A DNA stretch of 64,000 nt. Source: Chlorobiota bacterium (GTDB taxonomy: Bacteria; Bacteroidota; Ignavibacteria; Kapaibacteriales; UBA961). The stretch covers positions 186,001 through 250,000 of the forward strand of contig BJGZ01000001.1 in the NCBI GenBank assembly GCA_014191195.1, given 5' to 3'. The notes under the pieces were generated by a model. That model was given only the letters and a program-made list of their open reading frames with translations, was not told the DNA's origin and searched no databases. This document shows positions 1 to 9,545 of the stretch, piece after piece. How positions within the stretch are numbered: the stretch's first letter is position 1; every line of letters starts with the position of its first letter. The translations under genes and the position numbers were made by a program.

Positions 1-358
1 ATTCTTCTCTTTGGCCAATGGCTTGGGTATTTTCAAGTTGTGTTTTAAGAGATGAAACAATTGACAAAGCAGATTCGGCATCAATTATAGAAGACGCCTC
101 GGCTGTTTCTACTACTACAGATACTTTGTTACGTAATACTTCGGCAAAACCACCTTCTGTAGCATAATATATCTGAGTATTATCATTATTAATGATTTTT
201 ATTGCGCCGATGTCTAAAGCAGAAACAATAGCAGCATGATTATATAGCACTTGAAATGGAGATTGAGCACCCGGTAAAGAAACAGCAGAGCATGTTCCAC
301 TAAAAATAATTTTTTGCGGTGTTACTATATCGATTTCAAGAAGACGTTCAGAAGACAT
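1..358 (-). CDS. atpC: F1 ATP synthase epsilon subunit (partial, 3' end outside window)
   Basis: This is the epsilon subunit of the F1 sector, part of the central stalk of ATP synthase on the cytoplasmic face of the inner membrane. The reading frame opens with ATG at 358 (reverse strand) and stays open to the window edge, giving about 119 codons with no stop. The N-terminal part reads as the epsilon beta-sandwich, with EIDIVTPQKIIFSG and the family pattern of a PG turn, then a hydrophobic run and NHAAIVSAL. The last visible residues begin the helical C-terminal region. It lies 45 bases downstream of atpD on the same strand, so the two are very probably co-transcribed. An atpD-atpC pair separated from the remaining atp genes is common in Bacteroidota and relatives, but the rest of the operon cannot be seen here. 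Confidence 0.88.
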   Translation of the reverse strand, partial: MSSERLLEIDIVTPQKIIFSGTCSAVSLPGAQSPFQVLYNHAAIVSALDIGAIKIINNDNTQIYYATEGGFAEVLRNKVSVVVETAEASSIIDAESALSIVSSLKTQLENTQAIGQREE

Positions 359-403
359 ATGGATATTTAATTATAAGGTACAAGAATTTACTAATCTATA
401 ATG

Positions 404-1837
<1,434 letters not shown>

Positions 1838-2063
1838 TTAAAGCGTAATATTCAATTAATAATCTGGCAAAATTACGAAAGTTGTTTCACAGAGCAAAGG
1901 ATTAGAACATATCTCTTTATTAATTAGTGAAAAATGATGTATTATGTAAATATATTTTTATACACTTCTAAATTTATAAGCAAAAACCTTATTATTTTTG
2001 TTTATACTTTAAAGGGTATAATCTAAATTATTAGGTACCTTTTTCACTTTATCGGATTTGCAT

Positions 2064-3359
2064 ATGGAACTTCTGTATAATTCCGGATTTGGTAATGAAT
2101 TTGCCACAGAGGCTTTACCTGGCGCTTTGCCTGTGGGACAAAATTCTCCGCAGAAAACCCCTTATAATTTATATGTAGAGCAATTAAATGGTTCTGCATT
2201 TACAGCTCCTAGATCTTTAAATAAAAGGTCTTGGCTTTATAGAATTAGGCCTTCGGTGGTTCACAAACCATTTGAAATGCTAAAAAGCACTTTATTTAAA
2301 TCGACACCTTTTGATAATATGCCAACATCTCCTAATCAGTTAAGATGGAGTCCACATCCAATCCCAAGCGAGCAAACTGATTTTATCGATGGCATTATTA
2401 CTATGGCTGGTTGCGGAGATTCGTCCTCTCATTCTGGAGTTGCGGTTCATATTTATGCTATTAATTCAAGTATGAAAGGCCGATATTTTTATAATTCAGA
2501 TGGAGAGATGCTTATCATCCCACAAATGGGAAGATTGCTATTCCGTACAGAATTGGGGAATATGATGGTAGATTCTGGAGAAATATGTGTTATTCCTAGA
2601 GGCATAAAATTTGCTGTAGATAGTATCGATGGTCATGCGCGTGGATATATCTGCGAAAATTATGGAAGCCCTTTTAGAATTCCTGATTTAGGGCCTATTG
2701 GCGCTAATGGTTTGGCTAATCCAAGAGATTTTCAGACACCTATAGCTGCTTATGAGCAATTAGATGGAGAGTTTTATCTTCTCAATAAATTTATGGGAAA
2801 TATGTGGCAAGCAGAATTGCGTCATTCTCCTTTAGACATTGTTGCATGGCATGGTAATTATGCTCCATATAAATATAATCTCGCTCATTTTAATTGTATC
2901 AATACTGTCACTTTCGATCATCCAGATCCATCTATTTATACAGTGTTAACTTCACCTACTGATACTCCTGGTAAAGCGAATGCTGATTTTGTTATCTTTC
3001 CTCCACGTTGGATGGTGGCAGAGCATACATTTAGGCCACCTTGGTTCCATAGGAATTTTATGAATGAGTATATGGGGCTTATCAATGGTGCTTATGATGC
3101 AAAAGATGGTGGATTTATTCCTGGTGGAAGTTCACTTCATAATTGTATGTCTGGTCATGGCCCAGATGCAGCTACATATGAAAAAGCTGTGAATGCTCAA
3201 TTAGAACCACACTATTTACTTAATGGTTTAGCATTTATGGTAGAAACCTGTTTTGTAAATCGTCCTACAGAATTTGCTATGCAAACAGGTGAATTACAAA
3301 AAGATTATTTTGAATGTTGGCAAGGGTTAAAACCTTTATTTAATCCTAATCAGAAATAA
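2064..3359 (+). CDS. hmgA: Homogentisate 1,2-dioxygenase
   Basis: This Fe(II) enzyme opens the ring of homogentisate with O2 to give maleylacetoacetate in aerobic tyrosine/phenylalanine breakdown. The N-terminus has the family hallmark [21 protein letters not shown]. Iron ligands and active-site residues align with the human enzyme at a constant offset of six: H329 and E335 in HRNFMNE, then H359 and H365 in [16 protein letters not shown] lies six bases upstream in frame, but I chose the ATG at 2064 because family members start close to the SGFGNEF block. The predicted product has 431 residues, a usual length. No maleylacetoacetate isomerase or fumarylacetoacetase gene is nearby, so the rest of the pathway must lie elsewhere. 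A stem-loop follows the stop codon. Confidence 0.96.
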   Translation: MELLYNSGFGNEFATEALPGALPVGQNSPQKTPYNLYVEQLNGSAFTAPRSLNKRSWLYRIRPSVVHKPFEMLKSTLFKSTPFDNMPTSPNQLRWSPHPIPSEQTDFIDGIITMAGCGDSSSHSGVAVHIYAINSSMKGRYFYNSDGEMLIIPQMGRLLFRTELGNMMVDSGEICVIPRGIKFAVDSIDGHARGYICENYGSPFRIPDLGPIGANGLANPRDFQTPIAAYEQLDGEFYLLNKFMGNMWQAELRHSPLDIVAWHGNYAPYKYNLAHFNCINTVTFDHPDPSIYTVLTSPTDTPGKANADFVIFPPRWMVAEHTFRPPWFHRNFMNEYMGLINGAYDAKDGGFIPGGSSLHNCMSGHGPDAATYEKAVNAQLEPHYLLNGLAFMVETCFVNRPTEFAMQTGELQKDYFECWQGLKPLFNPNQK

Positions 3360-3364
3360 TAAAA

Positions 3365-3389
3365 GCCCCGGATATACTCTATTCGGGGC
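3365..3389 (+). terminator. Stem-loop after hmgA
   Basis: GCCCCG at 3365-3370 pairs with CGGGGC at 3384-3389 around a 13-base loop, six bases after the hmgA stop. It is GC-rich against an AT-rich background. No proper T-tract follows (ATTATTAATAA), so it may be a weak terminator, an mRNA 3' stabiliser or an attenuator before purE 21 bases later. Confidence 0.5.
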
Positions 3390-3409
3390 ATTATTAATAA
3401 GGTATAATT

Positions 3410-3916
3410 ATGACAAATTCAGAGTTCACTTCTACAGATTCTCCTTTGATTGGAATCATTATGGGTAGTGATTCGGATATGCCTACAATGATAGAAGCAG
3501 CCACTATTTGTAAGCAATTTGATGTTCCCTATGAAATGCATATTGTATCTGCTCATAGAACTCCTGATGATATGGCGAATTATGGTAAAAATGCCCATCT
3601 AAAAGGTATTAAGGTAATTATAGCTGGTGCTGGTGGCGCAGCTCATCTTCCTGGTATGACTGCTGCATATAGCCCATTGCCTGTTATCGGTGTGCCAATT
3701 CAATCTAAAGCATTAGGCGGACAAGATTCTTTATTATCAATAGTACAAATGCCAGCTGGTGTTCCGGTTGCTACTGTTGCTATTGGTGGCGCTAAAAATG
3801 CTGGCTTATTGGCTATTCAGATTTTAAGTGTGGCTTATCCATTTTTATTAGATAAAATGTGTGCGTATAAGCATGAGATGGCATTGGAATCGAGAGCAAA
3901 AAATTCTTCCCTTTAA
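3410..3916 (+). CDS. purE: 5-(carboxyamino)imidazole ribonucleotide mutase (class I PurE)
   Basis: PurE converts N5-CAIR to CAIR in de novo purine synthesis. The 168-residue protein has the class I blocks [20 protein letters not shown] with the catalytic His, [12 protein letters not shown], and [21 protein letters not shown]. These cover the nucleotide-binding loop and active site of the octameric enzyme. PurK, which makes the N5-CAIR substrate, is not adjacent. The gene starts at ATG 3410 just after the stem-loop that follows hmgA. Its stop codon overlaps the convergent glycosyltransferase gene by four bases. Confidence 0.96.
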   Translation: MTNSEFTSTDSPLIGIIMGSDSDMPTMIEAATICKQFDVPYEMHIVSAHRTPDDMANYGKNAHLKGIKVIIAGAGGAAHLPGMTAAYSPLPVIGVPIQSKALGGQDSLLSIVQMPAGVPVATVAIGGAKNAGLLAIQILSVAYPFLLDKMCAYKHEMALESRAKNSSL

Positions 3917-5238
3917 TATTTGCCATCTAATAGTTCAGCAAGCTTTTTTGTAGATTCTCTTCTTTCATAGCATTGGATAATTTCTTTATGGGGATTTGCT
4001 AGGGGTAATCCCTTCTTGAATGCAGAATACATTTCAAAAATTATTGATGCAATGCCTTCGATATTACTTTGATGTGCTATTCCACCAGCTTGTGTCTCTT
4101 TTATTAAATCTGCAATTGCCCCTTGTTCAGGTGCAATTGCCAATACAGGCTTCATAGATCCAATATATTCATATACTTTGCCTGGAACAATTTCTTCACT
4201 TTCTTTTGATTCATCTACAATTAATAAAAGCACATCAGAAACTTGTACATAGCTTATACTCTTTTCATGTGGAACATAACCAATGATTTCAATTGAATCT
4301 TTTAATGAAGAAGATTGAAACATATCATGAATTTCATTGCCAAAGCGTCCAATAAATCTTAATAAGACAGATTCTTTTTTTATTAAACCTTTCTCGACAA
4401 GTAATTCTAAAGCTAAAAAAAGAGCTGCAGGGTTTCTTCTACCGTACATAGAACCAGTATAAGTCATAATGAACTTATCTGGATTGTAAAGGGTTTGGTC
4501 TATCTGTTCAGGTAAAAGATAATCTGCGGAATCATATCCATTTGGTACATGAAAGAATTTTTCAACAGGCAAGCTGGGAAATTTATATCTAATATCCATA
4601 ATGATTCCTTTCCAAGCACATTCTACTGCATCAGCTTCTTTAAATACTGAATATTCCATTCTTTTATCAATCCAAGCTGGTAAAAACCAACGTTTTGGAG
4701 AAGAAATAAATCCTGTCCAAGGATCTCTAAATCCTACAACCCATTGCAATCCAGTTTTTCTTTTCAAGGCCCGTGCAATAAGCGAAGTTGTGTACGGCGG
4801 TGAAGAATTGTATATTGCACTAACATTATGCTTCTTTATTAATTCCATTGCTTTGGGAATTGCTGTAGGCAACCAACCAATTCTAGCATCAGGAATAAAA
4901 AATGTAGCACGAATAAATTCTGCAAATTGTTCTTTGAAAGTTCTTTTTTGATTGTCTTTCTTGATAACATTTACATCGATTGCGACACCTTTTTTGTGTC
5001 CCATTAATAATCTATATAGATCATATGGTTCATAAATATGGGTTCTTTCAACAATGATATCAGAAGGAATTTTTTCTAATAGAGACTCATCTCTTGCAGG
5101 AAAATCGCCATTTGAGACTGTTAATACTATTGGATTCCAACCGAATTCCCTTAAGTATTGAATATGTTTTAATACCCTTTGAACTCCTGGCCCACCTGAA
5201 GGAGGGAAATAATATGCGATAACCAGAACAGACTTCAT
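3913..5238 (-). CDS. Glycosyltransferase, GT4-like (GT-B fold)
   Basis: A 441-residue cytosolic or membrane-associated sugar transferase. The N-terminus [18 protein letters not shown] is the glycine-rich donor/acceptor loop typical of GT4 enzymes that act on surface polysaccharides. The C-terminal Rossmann half includes [15 protein letters not shown] and a [18 protein letters not shown] block, where the acidic EX7E-type nucleotide-sugar site usually lies. The sugar donor and acceptor cannot be read from sequence. It is divergent from two further glycosyltransferase genes across 109 bases and convergent with purE, which it overlaps by four bases. Together the three suggest a small polysaccharide or lipooligosaccharide locus. 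Confidence 0.85.
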   Translation of the reverse strand: MKSVLVIAYYFPPSGGPGVQRVLKHIQYLREFGWNPIVLTVSNGDFPARDESLLEKIPSDIIVERTHIYEPYDLYRLLMGHKKGVAIDVNVIKKDNQKRTFKEQFAEFIRATFFIPDARIGWLPTAIPKAMELIKKHNVSAIYNSSPPYTTSLIARALKRKTGLQWVVGFRDPWTGFISSPKRWFLPAWIDKRMEYSVFKEADAVECAWKGIIMDIRYKFPSLPVEKFFHVPNGYDSADYLLPEQIDQTLYNPDKFIMTYTGSMYGRRNPAALFLALELLVEKGLIKKESVLLRFIGRFGNEIHDMFQSSSLKDSIEIIGYVPHEKSISYVQVSDVLLLIVDESKESEEIVPGKVYEYIGSMKPVLAIAPEQGAIADLIKETQAGGIAHQSNIEGIASIIFEMYSAFKKGLPLANPHKEIIQCYERRESTKKLAELLDGKY

Positions 5239-5347
5239 GCAAAGTTCTTTTTGAAGATTAATTGAGTCATTGTGGGTGCAAAAATAGCACGATTTATACC
5301 ATAAAATACTTCTTTATCTAATTAAAAGGTTAAAGAGTTTTGTATAG

Positions 5348-6436
5348 ATGAATATATCAGAAGTTAAATTTGATTGTCGCCATTTTCGTGGCGAAATACC
5401 ATGCACTCCAAATAAATTGAGTGGTAGTATATGTACTGATTGTACTGATTATGATAAGATTACTAAAAGAATTCTTATCATAAAATTAGGTGCTATTGGT
5501 GATGTGATAAGAACTACTCCCTTAGTAGAAAAATATAGAACATTATATCCGGGATGTCATATTACATGGATTACCCATACACCTGATATTCTTCCAAAAA
5601 AAGCAATTGACACAATACTCTCATTTTCTTTTACATCTGTATTTACTCTAAGCCACAAACACTTTGATATAGCAATAAATTTAGATAAAGACCAAGAAGC
5701 TTGTATGCTTCTTTCGGATATCAATGCAATCGAGAAATATGGTTTTATCTGGCGTGATGGTCATCTAAACACAGCTAATCATCTAGCCGAACACAAGATT
5801 CTCACAGGTTTATTCGATAATGAATCCAAGATCAATACAAAAAGTTATTTAGAAGAAATATTTGAAATATGTGGATTTACTTATAATCGCGAACGATATC
5901 TTCTGAATGTAAATGAACAATTGGTTGATACATGGAGTATTCTTAAAAAAGAGGCTAATAACAAGAAAATTATTGGTCTTAATACTGGTTGTGGTAAGCG
6001 TTGGCCAACTAGATTATGGCCTTCAGAAAATTGGATTGAACTAATTCAATTATTACAAAATGCTGGATATGAGCCTTTGCTTTTAGGCGGAATTGATGAA
6101 CATGAACAGAATCTAGTTTATCAACAAAAAACAGGTGCTAAGTATCTAGGAACATTCAGTTTAGAGGAATTTATTTCGATTACAAGCCAATGTGATGGAA
6201 TTGTCACGGCTGTTTCTATGATGATGCATATTGCATTAGGTTTAGGTAAAAAAATGATTCTTTTCAATAATATTTTCAATAAACATGAGTTTTCATTATT
6301 TGGAAATGGAGAGATCATTGAGCCTAGCACTGGATGCGATTGTTATTATGGGGCAACATGTAATCGTAATAGACAATGCATGAATGATATCGCTACAGAG
6401 CTAGTTTTTAATGCCATACAAAGACATATTCCCTAA
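5348..6436 (+). CDS. GT9 heptosyltransferase-like glycosyltransferase
   Basis: This 362-residue protein belongs to the GT9 family (ADP-heptose:LPS heptosyltransferases). Family blocks are RILIIKLGAIGDVIRTTPL near residues 42-60, GLNTGCGKRWPTRLWP in the second Rossmann domain, and CDGIVTAVSMMMHIALGLGKK. The N-terminus carries cysteines at 10, 19, 29 and 32 (DCRHF...PC...CTDC) before the GT-B fold. The C-terminus has another group at 330, 332, 338 and 344, of the kind often seen in heptosyltransferases. These may bind metal or form a structural site, which is inference. The next glycosyltransferase starts 14 bases downstream, so the two form an operon. Heptose specificity is not proven. Confidence 0.85.
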   Translation: MNISEVKFDCRHFRGEIPCTPNKLSGSICTDCTDYDKITKRILIIKLGAIGDVIRTTPLVEKYRTLYPGCHITWITHTPDILPKKAIDTILSFSFTSVFTLSHKHFDIAINLDKDQEACMLLSDINAIEKYGFIWRDGHLNTANHLAEHKILTGLFDNESKINTKSYLEEIFEICGFTYNRERYLLNVNEQLVDTWSILKKEANNKKIIGLNTGCGKRWPTRLWPSENWIELIQLLQNAGYEPLLLGGIDEHEQNLVYQQKTGAKYLGTFSLEEFISITSQCDGIVTAVSMMMHIALGLGKKMILFNNIFNKHEFSLFGNGEIIEPSTGCDCYYGATCNRNRQCMNDIATELVFNAIQRHIP

Positions 6437-6450
6437 GTGTAGAAATTACA

Positions 6451-7572
6451 GTGAATATTGCATATCTATCTACTTTTTATCCTTTTCGTGGTGGAATTGC
6501 CCAATTTAATGCATCATTATACAGGGCATTCGAACATTTAGGTCATAATCCTTCTGCATTTTCCTTTTCTAGACAATATCCAGACATATTGTTTCCAGGG
6601 GAAACTCAATTTGTTACCGAACATGATATAGCCGATCCAATACCATCGATTCGTATCCTAGATAGTATCAATCCATTGTCATGGTATTCTACAGCAAAAG
6701 AAATTAATAATATACATCCAGAAATTCTGCTCACTAAGTTTTGGATGCCATTTATTGCTCCATCTTTGGGTGCTGTAGCAGGAAGAGTCAATAAGAAAAC
6801 AAAAAAAATATGTATTGTCGATAATGCTTTACCACATGAAAGACGTCCAGGTGATATTGCATTAACCCGTTATTTTCTTAATAGATATGATGGGTTTATT
6901 GTGATGAGTGAAACAGTTGAGAAGGATCTCTTATCCTTAAAACCACAAGCTAAAATATGCAGACACAATCATCCATTGTATAATCACTTTGGAGGCAGAA
7001 TTTCTAGAGAAGAAGCTTGTAAATCTTTACATATACCCAGTGACAAACATATTCTTCTTTTTTTCGGTTTTATCAGATCGTATAAAGGACTGTCATTATT
7101 ATTAGATGCTTTGAAACTCTTGCCAGATACTTATCATTTAGTGATAGCTGGAGAAATGTATGGTTCATTTGATAAGTATCAACAACAAATAGACTCCTTA
7201 GATCTTCAACACAAAATTAGCTTGCATATTAGATATATCAGTGATGTAGAAACTCCACTGTTCTTTTCTGCTGCAGATGCTTGCATTTTACCATATATAT
7301 CAGCCACTCAAAGTGGAATTATAGCAATTGCTCATCATTTTGAAACACCAGTTATTGCTACTAATGTTGGAAGTTTGAGTGATGCATTATATCATGGTGC
7401 GGCAGGTATGTTGATAGATAAGCCTGACCCACAAGCAATTGCAGATTCAGTGCATACTTTTTTTTCTAATAAGCTATCAGATCAATACATTGCTGCTGTG
7501 CAATCATTAAAAAATGAATTGTCTTGGGAAAGTTTAGGAGAGGCAATTGTAGAATTTTCTGAACTTCTGTAA
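6451..7572 (+). CDS. Glycosyltransferase family 4
   Basis: A 373-residue GT-B glycosyltransferase starting with GTG at 6451, 14 bases after the GT9 gene. MNIAYLSTFYPFRGGIAQF is the family N-terminal loop. Residues around 197-210 (HILLFFGFIRSYKGLSLLL) are the standard start of the C-terminal nucleotide-sugar domain. SAADACILPYISATQSGIIAIAHHFETPVIATNVGSLSDAL matches the GT4 donor-binding region in separate short blocks. Activity is probably transfer of a hexose to a surface glycan. Substrate cannot be assigned. The GTG start and tight spacing suggest translation linked to the upstream gene. Confidence 0.88.
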   Translation: MNIAYLSTFYPFRGGIAQFNASLYRAFEHLGHNPSAFSFSRQYPDILFPGETQFVTEHDIADPIPSIRILDSINPLSWYSTAKEINNIHPEILLTKFWMPFIAPSLGAVAGRVNKKTKKICIVDNALPHERRPGDIALTRYFLNRYDGFIVMSETVEKDLLSLKPQAKICRHNHPLYNHFGGRISREEACKSLHIPSDKHILLFFGFIRSYKGLSLLLDALKLLPDTYHLVIAGEMYGSFDKYQQQIDSLDLQHKISLHIRYISDVETPLFFSAADACILPYISATQSGIIAIAHHFETPVIATNVGSLSDALYHGAAGMLIDKPDPQAIADSVHTFFSNKLSDQYIAAVQSLKNELSWESLGEAIVEFSELL

Positions 7573-7763
7573 CTCATGAAGATTGATTGTTTTGTTTCAA
7601 GGATATAAGCAAGAAAATATATTTTTTAGGTCTGTACTATTTTCAGTCTTTAAATCCCCTTACATTCTGTAATTTTGCGTAAACAATTCGCGATTGTACT
7701 CACTGACAATCAAAACAAAAAGATTATATAATTTCAACACACAATAAAACTTAGGTGATTTAC

Positions 7764-9035
7764 ATGGATTTGTTCAAGGCGCGGCTTGATGAAAAGCTTC
7801 CCCAGCTTCGTGCAGAAAGAACATCGTTATTAAAAGAGCATGGTGATTCACAAATTACAACTGTAGCAATTGAGCAAGTTTTAGGTGGAATGCGCGCAGT
7901 TCCTGCATTGTTATGTGAAACTTCTTCAGTTTCTGCAGATGAAGGTTTAAGAATCCGTAATATTCCTATTTTAGACTTAACTACTCAATCTCCAGAAGAT
8001 ATATTTTTTCTTCTTTGTACTGGATCTTTACCAAATGATGCAGAAAGAGCAGAAATTAGTGCAGCATTCGCGGCAAAAGCTCATGTCCCTGATTCCATAT
8101 GGAATGTCTTAAAAGCATTACCTAAAGATACACATCCAATGGTGATGCTAAGTATTGGTATCTTGGCGATGGAAAAATATTCTGCATTTAGAAGTGCATA
8201 TGAAGCAGGTGCTTCCAAAGATGATTTGTGGAAAGCAACTTTGGAAGATTGTATTACTCTTCTTGGAAGCGTTACAACAATTGCTGCAGGTATTTATCGC
8301 ATTCGCTTTGATAAAGGAGAGCCAATAGCACCAACTGCTGGTTTAGACTGGAGCGCAAATTTTGCTACAATGTTAGGTGTAAGTAATAATAAGTCATGGG
8401 AAGATTTAGTTCGCTTATATCTTGTATTACACAGTGATCATGAAGGTGGAAATGTTAGTGCAATGACATCTCATGTAGTAAGTTCTGCATTATCCGATGT
8501 ATTCTATTCTGTAAGCGCTGGATTAAATGGTTTGGCTGGTCCACTTCATGGTTTAGCTAATCAGGAATGTTTAAGATTTATCGTGGATTTACATGAAGAG
8601 TTTGGTGGAGTTCCTAGCGATGAAGCATTAAGAGAATACTGTTTCAAACGCCTAGCTGGCGGCCAAGTAATACCAGGATATGGCCATGCAGTATTAAGAG
8701 TTACAGATCCACGATTTACAGCATTCTATAATTTTGCAGAATCACATGATCTTAATGATGATAATGTGCAATTCATGAAAAAACTTTTCAAAATTGTTCC
8801 TGAAGTTCTTACAGAACAAGGTAAAGCAAAAAACCCTTGGCCAAATGTTGATGCAGCTTCTGGCTCATTATTATACTATTATGGTATGAAAGAATTTGAA
8901 TTTTATACTGTAATGTTTGGTGTCTCCAGAGCAATGGGAATTTGCTCGCAAATACTAGTTCATCGTATGTTGGGATCTTCTATTGTGCGCCCAAAATCTA
9001 TGACATTTGCCGAACTTCGCAGTATGGTAAAATAA
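7764..9035 (+). CDS. gltA: Citrate synthase, class I eukaryotic-like
   Basis: This enzyme condenses acetyl-CoA and oxaloacetate to citrate at the TCA entry point. The catalytic triad is clear: H262 in GPLHGLANQE, H308 in GYGHAVLR and D363 in NVDAASG. All three sit at a constant offset of 12 from pig mitochondrial H274/H320/D375, and the 423-residue length fits the dimeric class I (Si) type rather than the E. coli hexameric type. A GTG nine bases upstream is in frame. I chose the ATG at 7764 because AGGTGA at 7753-7758 is a well-placed ribosome site. The gene stands alone and ends in a strong terminator. A TAATTTTG box at 7670-7677 might be a -7 element, but no matching -33 TTG is evident. Confidence 0.96.
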   Translation: MDLFKARLDEKLPQLRAERTSLLKEHGDSQITTVAIEQVLGGMRAVPALLCETSSVSADEGLRIRNIPILDLTTQSPEDIFFLLCTGSLPNDAERAEISAAFAAKAHVPDSIWNVLKALPKDTHPMVMLSIGILAMEKYSAFRSAYEAGASKDDLWKATLEDCITLLGSVTTIAAGIYRIRFDKGEPIAPTAGLDWSANFATMLGVSNNKSWEDLVRLYLVLHSDHEGGNVSAMTSHVVSSALSDVFYSVSAGLNGLAGPLHGLANQECLRFIVDLHEEFGGVPSDEALREYCFKRLAGGQVIPGYGHAVLRVTDPRFTAFYNFAESHDLNDDNVQFMKKLFKIVPEVLTEQGKAKNPWPNVDAASGSLLYYYGMKEFEFYTVMFGVSRAMGICSQILVHRMLGSSIVRPKSMTFAELRSMVK

Positions 9036-9057
9036 TACTGCAATTAAATATTTGATT

Positions 9058-9094
9058 ATAGGTTTATTCATATTGAATGAACCTATTTTTATTT
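9058..9094 (+). terminator. Rho-independent terminator after citrate synthase
   Basis: A 13-bp stem (9058-9070 with 9074-9086, one G-T wobble) closes a TAT loop and is followed at once by a T-rich run (TTTTATTTG). It begins 22 bases after the citrate synthase stop. Confidence 0.88.
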
Positions 9095-9133
9095 GTGTAA
9101 TATCGAATTAATGCTAAACTTTAAAAAATTACT

Positions 9134-9244
9134 ATGAAAACTTTACATAAAGAAATGACATTCGAAGATATAAGAAAAAAAATAGGTTTAAAAAGAAGCA
9201 TTTCTTTGTCAGTTGTCATAGAAAGCATAGATCAACATCATTAA
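9134..9244 (+). CDS. Possible 36-residue small ORF, unknown
   Basis: A short open frame from ATG 9134 to TAA encodes 36 residues beginning MKTLHKEMTFEDIRKKIGLK and ending in IDQHH. It lies between the citrate synthase terminator and a hairpin-rich region. No Shine-Dalgarno sequence is obvious and I recognise no family. The charged, helix-forming composition would fit a small cytosolic peptide, but a chance ORF in AT-rich DNA is equally likely. Confidence 0.2.
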   Translation: MKTLHKEMTFEDIRKKIGLKRSISLSVVIESIDQHH

Positions 9245-9284
9245 TAAGTATATAATAAGTAGTTTTAAGTGGATAATATAGATA

Positions 9285-9440
9285 AAAGAACAATATTGAG
9301 GGGGTTTTGTAGGGTATTAACAGTTGCTGTATGAGTTAATTTAGTCTGTGTAAAAAGCTGACAAAGCTTTTTGCATTTCAAATCAGGGGAAGGATACACA
9401 ACTGTAGCCATTTTCAGTGAAAATGGCTACATTGTTTTTT
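9285..9440 (+). ncRNA. Candidate small RNA ending in an orphan terminator
   Basis: This non-coding stretch holds three successive hairpins. ATTAAC...GTTAAT encloses a smaller ACAG-TTG-CTGT stem. AAAAAGCT-GACAA-AGCTTTTT follows, then the strong terminator at 9404-9440. No credible ORF ends before that terminator, so something other than a long protein gene appears to be transcribed and terminated here. An AT-rich GATAATATAG at about 9272-9281 could be a -10-like element. It does not match any riboswitch, SRP RNA, 6S or tmRNA consensus that I can recognise. A leader or attenuator of the VWA-OmpA gene at 9546 is the alternative. Confidence 0.35.
9404..9440 (+). terminator. Perfect Rho-independent terminator
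   Basis: GTAGCCATTTTC (9404-9415) pairs perfectly over 12 bp with GAAAATGGCTAC (9419-9430) around an AGT loop, followed by ATTGTTTTTT. It lies 105 bases before the next gene and over 360 bases after citrate synthase, which already has its own terminator. Confidence 0.85.
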
Positions 9441-9545
9441 AAAGGAAGATTGAATGATGATTAAAAATACAATCTATTTATCTAAATAATAATATATTTA
9501 CATTTATCAATATATTTAATTCATAGAATGTATTAAGGGTAGGGA

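Noticed and set aside
9375-9402. Resemblance of TCAGGGGAAGGATACACA to the SRP RNA (4.5S) apical loop
   Set aside because: The stem bases flanking the GGAA loop are missing and the flanks do not pair, so this is not called as an SRP RNA.
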